Source of the DNA: Lachnospiraceae bacterium
Lineage (GTDB): Bacteria; Bacillota; Clostridia; Lachnospirales; Lachnospiraceae
Assembly (NCBI GenBank): GCA_017938315.1
Contig: JAGBBV010000030.1
Span: 1 to 64,000 of the forward strand
Direction of reading: 5' to 3'
DNA length: 64,000 nucleotides
The notes beneath the pieces were generated by a model. That model was not told where the DNA came from, did not search any database, and saw only the letters and a program-made list of their open reading frames with translations. This document shows positions 16,534 through 23,634 of the stretch, piece by piece. Position 1 is the first letter of the stretch; every line of letters begins with the position of its first letter. A program made the position numbers and the translations under genes.

Positions 16534-18741
16534 TCACTCGTTAGTAGCGTTTTCTCGCAATTGATGCAATGCTTTTTCAATAGCATCTTCAGCTATACAG
16601 TCTTTCATTACGGACTCGGAAGGAGTTCGCTCTGTAACGAGGATAAATGCTATGGCATTCATCTGGTCATCTTTAGGAAGCGAGAAAAATTGGCTGGTAG
16701 CTGCAAATGCCTTAATGCGCCGATAAGCCTCACCAACATCAATGAATTCTCCAATAGCCTTTCGGTTCACATCCCGTGTCTTCGCAACTATTTTTGTTGC
16801 CACAGTTCCTCGTGAAGTACAATAACTCACAACTTTTATGAGTGAAACATCGTCCGAGACAAGCGATTTCTTTTTGTTTTCCGCAAGTTCTGCGTCTATA
16901 TTTCCTAACATCCATAAAAAATTCAAGCCTTGATACTGCCTTAAAGCAGCTCCGGAATCTATCGCATCAATGGCCCGGCTCTTAAAAATTGTTTCTAATT
17001 CTAAAATCTCTTCCAATGAAAACATCGCATCATCTCTAATAGACAAGTCTTCTGTAAAACGGCCAAGTTGGGTTTCAAAATCTTGAAGTAATAGTGCTAA
17101 TGTTGATGGCTGAACGTCCTTATTTTCAAAAACTGAATGAACATAAGGAAACCGAGATGCCGAATCCATTGCTTTTAATAGTGGATCAACACAGAAAAGA
17201 AGTCTCCATGCAAATGGAACGGAGAAGATGCCTCTGTCATCAACCTCAAAGGAACTCCAATTGCTAACAAGTGCGGTTATTATCAAAGCTGCTCTTTTGA
17301 CGGAAAGCTTTGCTGAATGTTCTCTGTTAGCATATGCCTCTATTTCTTCAAGCAGGCGTACAATTTTACCTTCCCGATAGAGTCGCATCATCTCTGCCGT
17401 AAACTCACCTTCGCTTGCTTCGTAAATTATGTGTTTCATTACACTGGTAGGAATAGCATCATTTTCAAGAGCTAAAGCGAAGTATCTGTCAAAACACTCA
17501 GGAGTTGCAATATTGTTATTAATTATAAAATCCCGATGAGAGTAACTCCTGCCAATACTGTATGATATACCTGTGGCTGTTTTTGTTCTTGGAAATAGAA
17601 TGCCAAGTATCTTGTTTGCAGCGTCCTCATTTGTAATTGTTCCATCATTGGGCATCAGTAAAGAAACGGATTTCTTTACCTTTTCTTCATCTGCTTTTTG
17701 TCGTTCGTATGAGTAGCTATGATCCGCTCCACATAATATATCTTTATAGCTCGGTAATTTTGAATAGAGAGATGGCTCGAATACCTGCAAGGCAGTAAGA
17801 CCAAGCAGATCAACAGGATCTGTTTCATCCTTCAAAAGCTCATATTTCAACAAGAATACATTTGTATAGCGAATAACATCTCGGATAGATTTGATATAGT
17901 TTTGAAGTCCGAATTGAAAGAGTTCTGCCCACGTTGTTTTAGCCCATCGTTCTTCCGGAATATCTCCAAGAATGGAATCAAGCTTCGAAAATAGCGCCTC
18001 ATGTATATTGGCTATACTTGGTGCGGGGATTTCAAAAGGTACCTGGATTATTTTTTCCAAGTATTCTTTGCCATCACCATATTGTACTTTGCTGAGCGCA
18101 TGAACTACAACATCATAATCAAATGCCAGAATATAAACGGTATTTGGAAAATCGGCCAATGCTTTAACCAGTTGGAAAACAGCAATAATCTCTTCTTCTG
18201 AAAGCCGATCAATGTCATCCATGGAAACAATTATTTTTATGTTTTCTTCCATCATCTTGTTGACGATTTGATTTTTGCTTTCCTGTAAATCTTTTGTTCG
18301 TTGCTCAACCCGTTCATTTGCCTCTTTTGCCAATGTTTTACCAAGTGTGGCAATAATTGTTCCAGCGCCAGGAATAAGACTTGCCGCGTCAAATACATCC
18401 GCATACTGATCTATTAATTCCCATGCCTTCTCTGCCTTTGGTTTTTTAAGTTTTATCGCCGTGGCCATTTGCTTGAAAAACTGGGTGATGAGTTGCTTGG
18501 GATCAGAGCATAACCATGGGTTGAATCTAAGAATTATGGCATTATTGTCTATATCCTCTACAGCTTCAAGCATCATATTTACAAGAGATGTCTTCCCACT
18601 TCCCCATTCCCCATATAAGCCAATGGTAAATGAAGACGGAAAAGAATATTGTGATATTGTTTTTGCAAGACTTTTAGCAAATTCACCCCTGTTCAATTTG
18701 TCTTCGGTAGATTTTGTAATTGGCAAATCAGGACTTATCAA
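16534..18741 (-). CDS. KAP-family P-loop NTPase
   Basis: A protein of 735 residues with a KAP-type P-loop ATPase domain in its first 300 residues. Walker A is GEWGSGKTS (about residues 44-52). The extended strand LRFNPWLCSDP follows. Walker B is IIVSMDDIDRLSEEE (about 172-186), then VYILAFDYDVV. A hydrophobic stretch ASLIPGAGTIIATLG lies between Walker A and B, the place where KAP ATPases carry their membrane segments. The long C-terminal part is helical and unassigned. The GTG opening the frame (18759) overlaps the AGGAGG site, so I choose the TTG at 18741. It follows the Fic gene by 31 bases and is surely cotranscribed with it. KAP proteins include phage-exclusion factors such as PifA; this role is inference here. 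Confidence 0.83.
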   Translation of the reverse strand: MISPDLPITKSTEDKLNRGEFAKSLAKTISQYSFPSSFTIGLYGEWGSGKTSLVNMMLEAVEDIDNNAIILRFNPWLCSDPKQLITQFFKQMATAIKLKKPKAEKAWELIDQYADVFDAASLIPGAGTIIATLGKTLAKEANERVEQRTKDLQESKNQIVNKMMEENIKIIVSMDDIDRLSEEEIIAVFQLVKALADFPNTVYILAFDYDVVVHALSKVQYGDGKEYLEKIIQVPFEIPAPSIANIHEALFSKLDSILGDIPEERWAKTTWAELFQFGLQNYIKSIRDVIRYTNVFLLKYELLKDETDPVDLLGLTALQVFEPSLYSKLPSYKDILCGADHSYSYERQKADEEKVKKSVSLLMPNDGTITNEDAANKILGILFPRTKTATGISYSIGRSYSHRDFIINNNIATPECFDRYFALALENDAIPTSVMKHIIYEASEGEFTAEMMRLYREGKIVRLLEEIEAYANREHSAKLSVKRAALIITALVSNWSSFEVDDRGIFSVPFAWRLLFCVDPLLKAMDSASRFPYVHSVFENKDVQPSTLALLLQDFETQLGRFTEDLSIRDDAMFSLEEILELETIFKSRAIDAIDSGAALRQYQGLNFLWMLGNIDAELAENKKKSLVSDDVSLIKVVSYCTSRGTVATKIVAKTRDVNRKAIGEFIDVGEAYRRIKAFAATSQFFSLPKDDQMNAIAFILVTERTPSESVMKDCIAEDAIEKALHQLRENATNE

Positions 18742-18772
18742 CTTGTTACCTCCTATCACGAGAAAACATACT

Positions 18773-19879
18773 TTATGTTTGACCGATTGATTTATGTATC
18801 CATATGCGATTTCTTATATCATTGCCCGACTGTATAACAATATCATGTTCCAACATCATACTCATTGCTTTTGAAACCGAATTAAATGATAAGCCTGTAT
18901 GCTTCGCAGCGGACGAAACTGTTGTTATCGGAAATCTTTTTAAGTGTTCGAGGACAGAATAGACACTTTTAGGCAGGTTTCCGATGTGTATCAGTCGATC
19001 CTCGGCTTCGGCAATAGCCTGTTCATACTGAATCAATTGTTCCGCCGATCGCTTTGCTGCTTGTCCCACAGCATTTACAAAGAACTTGATCCATCGGATA
19101 TATCCCCCGCTGTACTGTGTCGACCTAAGGAGATCGAAATATTCATTTTTGTTGTGGTACAAACACTCGGACAAGCATATCAGTTGCCTTGCATCTCCAA
19201 TAACATCTCGCAGAACCATTGGCACAAGGATTCGTCCGACAATACCGTTATACCGTTCAAATGGATGGATCATTTCAAATTGGTAATGTACCAGTGCTGC
19301 CTTAATCAACGGATCAGTATTATGGTCGTTATAGAGATATGCAGAAATATCAGCCAGTGCAGGGAGTACAGCATCCGGTGCTGTAGGGTTGTATCCTTTA
19401 AGATTCGTCTTTGCTCCCAGCCAAAAAGTTTGATGCGCCCTAACATCTATCGGGGTATTCTCTGATTCTCCATTAAGTGCGATGCCGCAGATCTGGCTCA
19501 AGTCAGGAGCGTGGATCTCCAAATTTGCCGCTGCGCTGTAGGTCGCCTCCAAGTTCATGATGGGAGTTATATTCCCTTTGCCGGTGCCGCGGATAGTGAG
19601 TATTTCTTTGAAATCGGGACCATCGTAGTCGATCATATGGGAATAGGTACACTCTTTCAAAAGCATCAGCTCCGCAAATGCTTCTTTATTCGGAGCATAC
19701 TCAACAAGCCCTTCCAGAAAACCAATGTTCCTGTGGGCCTCTATCAGCAAGGCAGCCAATTCGTCATCCATCTGATACATACCCCCGCGCATCAAGGGAC
19801 GCGGGGTAAAGGAATAGAATATAAGGCTTGGCTTTTCGGGATCAAAATGTTCCGTGTAATCACCTGTGTAGGGCAGCAT
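18773..19879 (-). CDS. Fic-domain protein with C-terminal winged helix (variant active motif)
   Basis: A 368-residue Fic-family protein. The N-terminal region (about 35-95) looks like Fic_N, the Fic core is about 110-290, and a winged helix (ITTVSSAAKHTGLSFNSVSKAM) lies at about 315-360. Fic enzymes usually attach AMP to protein hydroxyls by HPFx(D/E)GNGRxxR. Here the motif is HPFERYNGIVGR at 205-216: His205, Asn211, Gly212 and Arg216 remain, but the metal-binding acid is Arg209, the Gly is Tyr210 and the first Arg is Ile213. The usual inhibitory (S/T)xxxE(G/N) reads SHMIDY at 80-85, with Asp for Glu. It is therefore probably altered in cofactor or inactive. GAGG precedes the ATG. It heads the two-gene unit with the KAP ATPase. 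Confidence 0.85.
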   Translation of the reverse strand: MLPYTGDYTEHFDPEKPSLIFYSFTPRPLMRGGMYQMDDELAALLIEAHRNIGFLEGLVEYAPNKEAFAELMLLKECTYSHMIDYDGPDFKEILTIRGTGKGNITPIMNLEATYSAAANLEIHAPDLSQICGIALNGESENTPIDVRAHQTFWLGAKTNLKGYNPTAPDAVLPALADISAYLYNDHNTDPLIKAALVHYQFEMIHPFERYNGIVGRILVPMVLRDVIGDARQLICLSECLYHNKNEYFDLLRSTQYSGGYIRWIKFFVNAVGQAAKRSAEQLIQYEQAIAEAEDRLIHIGNLPKSVYSVLEHLKRFPITTVSSAAKHTGLSFNSVSKAMSMMLEHDIVIQSGNDIRNRIWIHKSIGQT

Positions 19880-19940
19880 CGCATATACCTCAACAACAAA
19901 TCGTTATTTTCAGTATATCATTGACACGGTGAATAGAAAA

Positions 19941-19982
19941 GAACTATTTCTTGATTTATCTCAGAAAACCAAGAAATAGTTC
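19941..19982. repeat. Perfect 13-bp inverted repeat at the right end of the Fic/KAP insert
   Basis: GAACTATTTCTTG (19941-19953) and CAAGAAATAGTTC (19970-19982) are perfect complements around 16 bases. It lies upstream of the Fic gene, 35 bases inside the right junction. It could be a recognition site for excision or an operator; no T-run of useful length follows. Confidence 0.7.
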
Positions 19983-20016
19983 AATAAAAATCGAAAATCG
20001 AGTTCCATGAATTAGA

Positions 20017-20190
20017 CATACAAGTGCTACATTACTAATTGCAAATAATGTAGACGTCAAAACAGTATCAGAACGATTAGGTCATAAACAGATAGGAACT
20101 ACATTAAACATATATGCTCATTCCTTGAAAGAAAGAGATGAGTATGCATCTAGTGTGTTAAAAGATGTTTTATATAAGAAAGCAAAATAG
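20017..20190 (+). pseudogene. Tyrosine integrase, C-terminal fragment
   Basis: The frame HTSATLLIANN..VSERLGHKQIGTTLNIYAH resumes the tyrosine recombinase after HGLRH: it holds the third catalytic region (LGH) and the nucleophile Tyr in NIYAHS, ending KKAK and TAG at 20188-20190. It has no start codon or ribosome binding site of its own. With 15834-16283 it would give a continuous catalytic domain if the insert were removed, apart from one base missing in the right copy of the HGLRH codons. Confidence 0.88.
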
Positions 20191-20203
20191 GGGGAAACAC
20201 CCC

Positions 20204-20968
20204 CTATTCGCTTATAACAAATAATTCATCATTCCACCACGTGTCAGCAACAAGCGGAATGTTTTCAGATACAAAATTATCAAAATTAATGCTTTGTATT
20301 GTCTTTAAGGTATAATCGGCTTTAATTACCATTTGTTCCTCAGAATTTCCGTATACATCGATTATAGGAAATGTTACACATATTCGTACATCTGTATCAA
20401 TAACAGGTTGTAAGGATTTTAGTATATCCTTAATATCAAGATAAGCTGCTTCAACAATTAGATTAGTTGTCAAACTGTCAGAGCCTCTGAATGTAATTAA
20501 TGTATAATTATTTTCAGGTAAGTATATAAAGTCGACTAACATATCAGCGCCAACAATATTTTCAATAGCAATGCGGAGAGCGTCTTCTTGACTTGTTTCA
20601 TCATTTTGGATTGCTGGAGATTCTTCGAGGATATGTTCATCGAAGACCTGTTCGTCGAAGGTATGTTCTACGGAAGTTTGTTCGTCCAGTTCGTTTTGGA
20701 TTTGGGGGGAGTTTGTTTCGGAAATTATATTTTCAGAAGATTGATAAGAATGGCTTTCACCATTGTTATAATCAACATTTTTAGGCTCTATAATAACATA
20801 AGAAATAAAGCCTATTATAAGGCACCCTAAGCTAGCGCAGAATATAGTTAATGATATTTTTAGCGTAGAACGCCATTTACTAAATACAAGACCAAGAAAG
20901 ATAAATACAAGTGCCATAGGCATACCAAGTAATCCAATAATACTAATAACTAAACTAAACGTGTTCAT
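20204..20968 (-). CDS. Membrane-anchored protein of unknown function
   Basis: A 254-residue protein with two N-terminal membrane spans (FSLVISIIGLLGMPMALVFIFLGLVF and ISLTIFCASLGCLIIGFISYVII), then an acidic low-complexity linker with repeated (V/H)(F)DE(Q/H) units around residues 85-115, then an extracytoplasmic domain of about 130 residues that ends WWNDELFVISE. I do not recognise the domain; its alternating hydrophobic pattern suggests alpha/beta structure. The frame is open to 20983, but that ATG is part of the GGAGG site for the ATG at 20968. It converges on the integrase fragment with only 13 bases between, as in element cargo. Confidence 0.7.
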   Translation of the reverse strand: MNTFSLVISIIGLLGMPMALVFIFLGLVFSKWRSTLKISLTIFCASLGCLIIGFISYVIIEPKNVDYNNGESHSYQSSENIISETNSPQIQNELDEQTSVEHTFDEQVFDEHILEESPAIQNDETSQEDALRIAIENIVGADMLVDFIYLPENNYTLITFRGSDSLTTNLIVEAAYLDIKDILKSLQPVIDTDVRICVTFPIIDVYGNSEEQMVIKADYTLKTIQSINFDNFVSENIPLVADTWWNDELFVISE

Positions 20969-21035
20969 GATTATTACCTCCATTTGATTATCATAACATA
21001 ATTATAAGCCAATGTAACACAAATGTAAATTGTAT

Positions 21036-21054
21036 ACACAATGCAGAATTGTGT
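21036..21054. promoter_or_regulatory. Probable operator upstream of the ribbon-helix-helix gene
   Basis: ACACAAT (21036-21042) and ATTGTGT (21048-21054) form a 7-bp dyad with a 5-base centre, 60 bases before the start of the small DNA-binding protein. Size and place fit autoregulation by a ribbon-helix-helix dimer pair. Confidence 0.45.
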
Positions 21055-21114
21055 TATAGAAAAGAAGCTACAATTGTAATTATAATATAATCAAAATTGT
21101 GGAGGCTTTGATTT

Positions 21115-21294
21115 ATGAATAAATTTGTAATTACTCCTAAGGAAGATAAAACCGTAACCATGACTATACGAATTGATAAAACATTACAACAAAGATATGA
21201 TGAACTTGCAAGAGAAACCAAACGGTCCCGTAATGAATTAATAGGTATGGCTTTACAATACGCACTTGATAATATGGAAAAAGCTGATAAGTAA
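21115..21294 (+). CDS. Small ribbon-helix-helix (CopG/Arc-like) DNA-binding protein
   Basis: A 59-residue protein. The strand KTVTMTIRIDKTL and the helices QQRYDELARETKRSRNELIGMALQYALDNM are the beta-alpha-alpha fold of CopG/Arc repressors, with TMTIRI as the DNA-contacting strand. GGAGG lies eight bases before the ATG, and a clear terminator follows, so it is a monocistronic gene. In mobile elements such proteins control copy number, excision or act as antitoxins; no toxin gene is adjacent. A dyad that could be its operator lies at 21036-21054. Confidence 0.85.
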   Translation: MNKFVITPKEDKTVTMTIRIDKTLQQRYDELARETKRSRNELIGMALQYALDNMEKADK

Positions 21295-21322
21295 TAAAAC
21301 TAAAATAAACCAAAAATTTTCG

Positions 21323-21348
21323 ACACCTCAAAGAAGAGGTGTTTTTTT
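21323..21348 (+). terminator. Terminator after the ribbon-helix-helix gene
   Basis: ACACCTC (21323-21329) pairs with GAGGTGT (21336-21342) over a 6-base loop, followed by TTTTTTT. Confidence 0.9.
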
Positions 21349-21406
21349 ATGTGAATATCAGTGATAAATGCGGCATTTCAACAAGAGTAAATTGACTTAA
21401 TAATAG

Positions 21407-21697
21407 TATGGCATTATTTCCATAGATAAAGATGCAAAACAGGTCTTTTTTCATGGAAAAGAACTGTCACTTACGGTAAAAGAATATGAATTATTACTTT
21501 TACTTGCGGAAAATCCGGGAAAGACTTTAAATAAGGATTTTTTGTTTAATGAGGTCTGGGGGATGGACAGTTTCAGTGAAAATCAGACACTTACCGTACA
21601 TATTAAAATGCTCCGAGATAAGATAGAGGACAATCCGGCAAAACCGGTAAGGATAAAAACCGTTTGGGGTGTGGGATACCGATATGAAGAAGTTTAA
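21407..21697 (+). pseudogene. OmpR-type response regulator, DNA-binding domain only
   Basis: The frame from 21407 encodes the winged-helix output domain of an OmpR/PhoB-type response regulator: ISIDKDAKQVFFHGKELSLTVKEYELLLLLAENPGKTLNK, the recognition helix around ENQTLTVHIKMLRDKI, and the ending VWGVGYRYEEV. A TAG at 21404-21406 precedes it and nothing encoding a receiver domain is found upstream, where mobile-element DNA lies. There is no start codon with a ribosome binding site at the domain's edge. The stop overlaps the kinase gene start by 14 bases, the usual layout of an intact two-component operon. I therefore call it a truncated remnant. Confidence 0.88.
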
Positions 21698-22961
21698 TTT
21701 TTTGATAGGTTTAACAGGACTGTTTTACATTGCACTAATGATTATAACAGGTTGTTTTATCTTAAGGCAAAGTGCAGAGAGCGACGGACTTTATCTGGTG
21801 GAGGCAAACAGAATCATGAGAGGAATGGAAGAGCAGGGAGGCTTTTCCATTCCTAATTTTGATGAATATGAACAGATAAAGTCGGTAGATTTTCTGGCAG
21901 GGGAAGATGTCTTTGATACAGAGAAAGCAGCAATTTTTTATCATAAGAAGAACGGATATGAGACGTATAAGGAGCCGCTTATTATAAGTGGGGATGTTTT
22001 GGGGATAGTCCGCATGGATTATCGGCAAAATGTGGATAACAGGAAGCTGTTTTGGTTCATAGAGAGTGTGCTTGGGGTAGCAGGTGTGCTATCAACTATA
22101 TTGATACTTTATGTCCGCAATAAGGTGGTCCGTCCTTTTGTATTGCTTAGGGATATGCCTTATGAACTTTCCAAAGGAAGACTTGGCACGGAGGTCGAAG
22201 AAAGCAAAGACCGCTATTTCGGGAAATTTATCTGGGGCATGTCCATGCTGAGGGATACCTTGAAATCCTCGCAGGCAAAAAATTTGAAGTTGGAAAAGGA
22301 AAAGAAGATGATGCTCCTTTCCGTTTCCCATGATATTAAAACGCCGTTAAATTCCATTAAGCTGTATGCGAAGGCGTTGGAAGAAGGAATGTATGAAACA
22401 AAAGAAGAACAAAAGAAAGTAGCGAAATCCATTCAGAAGCTTTCAGGTGAGATAGAAGATTTTGTAAGAGAGATTGTGAAAAATTCCAGTGAAGAAATTT
22501 TGCCTATTGAGGTGGAAAACGGTGAATTTTATTTAAAGGAACTTGTGGAAAAAGTAAAAGAATACTACGATCCGAAATGTAAATTGATCATGACGGAATT
22601 TTCAGTTGCCGGCTTTGAAAACCGGCTCTTAAAAGGTAACAAAGACAGTGCCTTTGAAGTAATAGAAAATCTCATGGAAAATGCTTTTAAATACAGTGAC
22701 GGAAAGAAGATTACAATCAGTTTTTATGAGGAAGACGGTTGCCAGATTATGAAAATAACAAGTAGTGGGAATCCTATAAAACTCGATGAAATGCCCCATT
22801 TGTTTGACAGCTTTTACCGCGGAAGCAATGTGGGAGCACAGGAAGGAAACGGCTTGGGACTGTATATCTGCCGTGAAATTATGCGCAAAATGGAGGGCGA
22901 AATATTTGCGCGATGCGAGGAAGATGGAATGAGTTTTCATCTTGCATTTGTGATATGTTAA
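21684..22961 (+). CDS. Sensor histidine kinase
   Basis: A 425-residue membrane sensor kinase. The first span is about residues 5-27 (FLIGLTGLFYIALMIITGCFIL), an extracellular sensor region of about 110 residues follows, and the second span is near 118-140. Then comes a HAMP-like linker, the dimerisation box SVSHDIKTPLNSIKLYAKAL with phospho-acceptor His216, the N box ENLMENAFKYSDG and the G boxes LFDSFYRGS and GNGLGLYICREIM. The ATG at 21684 lies inside the response-regulator remnant. With the receiver domain of that partner missing, its phosphotransfer target must be elsewhere or the system is dead. Its promoter may also be lost. Confidence 0.93.
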   Translation: MKKFNFLIGLTGLFYIALMIITGCFILRQSAESDGLYLVEANRIMRGMEEQGGFSIPNFDEYEQIKSVDFLAGEDVFDTEKAAIFYHKKNGYETYKEPLIISGDVLGIVRMDYRQNVDNRKLFWFIESVLGVAGVLSTILILYVRNKVVRPFVLLRDMPYELSKGRLGTEVEESKDRYFGKFIWGMSMLRDTLKSSQAKNLKLEKEKKMMLLSVSHDIKTPLNSIKLYAKALEEGMYETKEEQKKVAKSIQKLSGEIEDFVREIVKNSSEEILPIEVENGEFYLKELVEKVKEYYDPKCKLIMTEFSVAGFENRLLKGNKDSAFEVIENLMENAFKYSDGKKITISFYEEDGCQIMKITSSGNPIKLDEMPHLFDSFYRGSNVGAQEGNGLGLYICREIMRKMEGEIFARCEEDGMSFHLAFVIC

Positions 22962-22982
22962 TAAAAAGGGAATAAAAGCACA

Positions 22983-23010
22983 TTTACAATTATTTGGATA
23001 AGTGTATAAT
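22983..23010 (+). promoter_or_regulatory. Promoter of the phosphatidyltransferase gene
   Basis: TTTACA (22983-22988), a 16-base spacer and TATAAT (23005-23010), 27 bases before the ATG. Confidence 0.6.
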
Positions 23011-23036
23011 AGAAAAAAGAGGGACGATGAAAGAGT

Positions 23037-23582
23037 ATGAAAAAATATGTTACACTACCAAATATAATTACTTCCCTACGAATCGTAGGAACAATATTAT
23101 TATTTTTTATTCATCCGTTTACGGTTGCGTTTTATATGATTTACACTTTTTGCGGAGTGACGGATGTACTGGATGGTTTTATAGCCAGAAGAACAAACAG
23201 CATCAGTGAATTTGGATCAAAACTGGATAGTATAGCTGATTTATTGTTCTATTCTATTATGATTATAAAAATTTTTCCGAAGTTATTGGAAGTACTGCCG
23301 ATGCAGGTTTGGTATATGGTGGCAGGTGTATTAATCATCCGGTCAGCAGCCTATTTGTTAGCGGCTATTAAGTATCGGAAGTTTGCATCCTTACATACAT
23401 ACATGAATAAGGTTACGGGGTTGGCCGTATTTTCCATTCCTTATTTTATCAGGGAGCCTTATGCGGTTATGGTATGCAAAGTAATTGCGATTATCGCAGG
23501 AACGGCTGCACTGGAAGAACTGATTATGCACATTGTGAGGAAAGAATATAAACCCGGTTTGAAAACAATATTACATATTTAA
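23037..23582 (+). CDS. CDP-alcohol phosphatidyltransferase (PgsA-like)
   Basis: A 181-residue membrane enzyme of the CDP-alcohol phosphatidyltransferase family, making phospholipid head groups at the cytoplasmic face. The metal and substrate motif D-x2-DG-x2-AR-x8-G-x3-D-x3-D is complete: Asp43, Asp46-Gly47, Ala50-Arg51, Gly60, Asp64 and Asp68. Several hydrophobic spans follow. PNIITSLRIVGTILL at the start is the usual PgsA-like opening. Phosphatidylglycerophosphate synthase is possible, but the divergent C-terminus leaves cardiolipin-like or other alcohol substrates open. It has its own promoter and a shared terminator. Confidence 0.85.
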   Translation: MKKYVTLPNIITSLRIVGTILLFFIHPFTVAFYMIYTFCGVTDVLDGFIARRTNSISEFGSKLDSIADLLFYSIMIIKIFPKLLEVLPMQVWYMVAGVLIIRSAAYLLAAIKYRKFASLHTYMNKVTGLAVFSIPYFIREPYAVMVCKVIAIIAGTAALEELIMHIVRKEYKPGLKTILHI

Positions 23583-23631
23583 AAAACAAAACCTGATAGA
23601 AAGTGGATTTCTATCAGGTTTATATTTTTTA
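23581..23631. terminator. Bidirectional terminator
   Basis: ACCTGATAGAAA (23591-23602) pairs with TTTCTATCAGGT (23608-23619). A-rich sequence on the left and T-rich on the right let it serve both the plus-strand phosphatidyltransferase gene and the minus-strand CPBP gene. Confidence 0.9.
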
Positions 23632-23634
23632 AAA

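Larger units (their letters stand above)
16284..20016. mobile_element. About 3.7 kb insert carrying Fic and KAP genes inside the integrase gene
   Basis: Sequence between integrase codons HGLRH (left, ends 16283) and HTSATLL (right, begins 20017) is foreign to the integrase. The left boundary GTTCATGGATTAAGACAC and the right boundary GTTCCATGAATTAGACAT are imperfect direct repeats of the same codons, as expected of an insertion with target duplication or of a site-specific exchange. It contains two minus-strand genes, a terminator at the left end and a 13-bp inverted repeat at the right end. No transposase is inside. Confidence 0.6.
15834..21400. mobile_element. Decayed integrative element with nested Fic/KAP insert
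   Basis: Integrase fragments at both 15834-16283 and 20017-20190, a ribbon-helix-helix gene (21115-21294), a membrane protein gene and a response regulator decapitated at about 21405 outline the remains of an integrative element. The right edge is inferred from where response-regulator homology begins; the left edge from where integrase homology begins. No transfer, replication or terminase gene remains. Flanking att repeats were not found by eye. Confidence 0.55.

Noticed and set aside
16378-16815. Plus-strand frame overlapping the end of the KAP gene
   Set aside because: Has no ribosome binding site and Ser/Cys-rich composition; it is antisense to the KAP C-terminus.
18944-19465. Plus-strand frame of 173 codons opposite the Fic gene
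   Set aside because: Antisense shadow of the Fic gene, without a start signal or domain.
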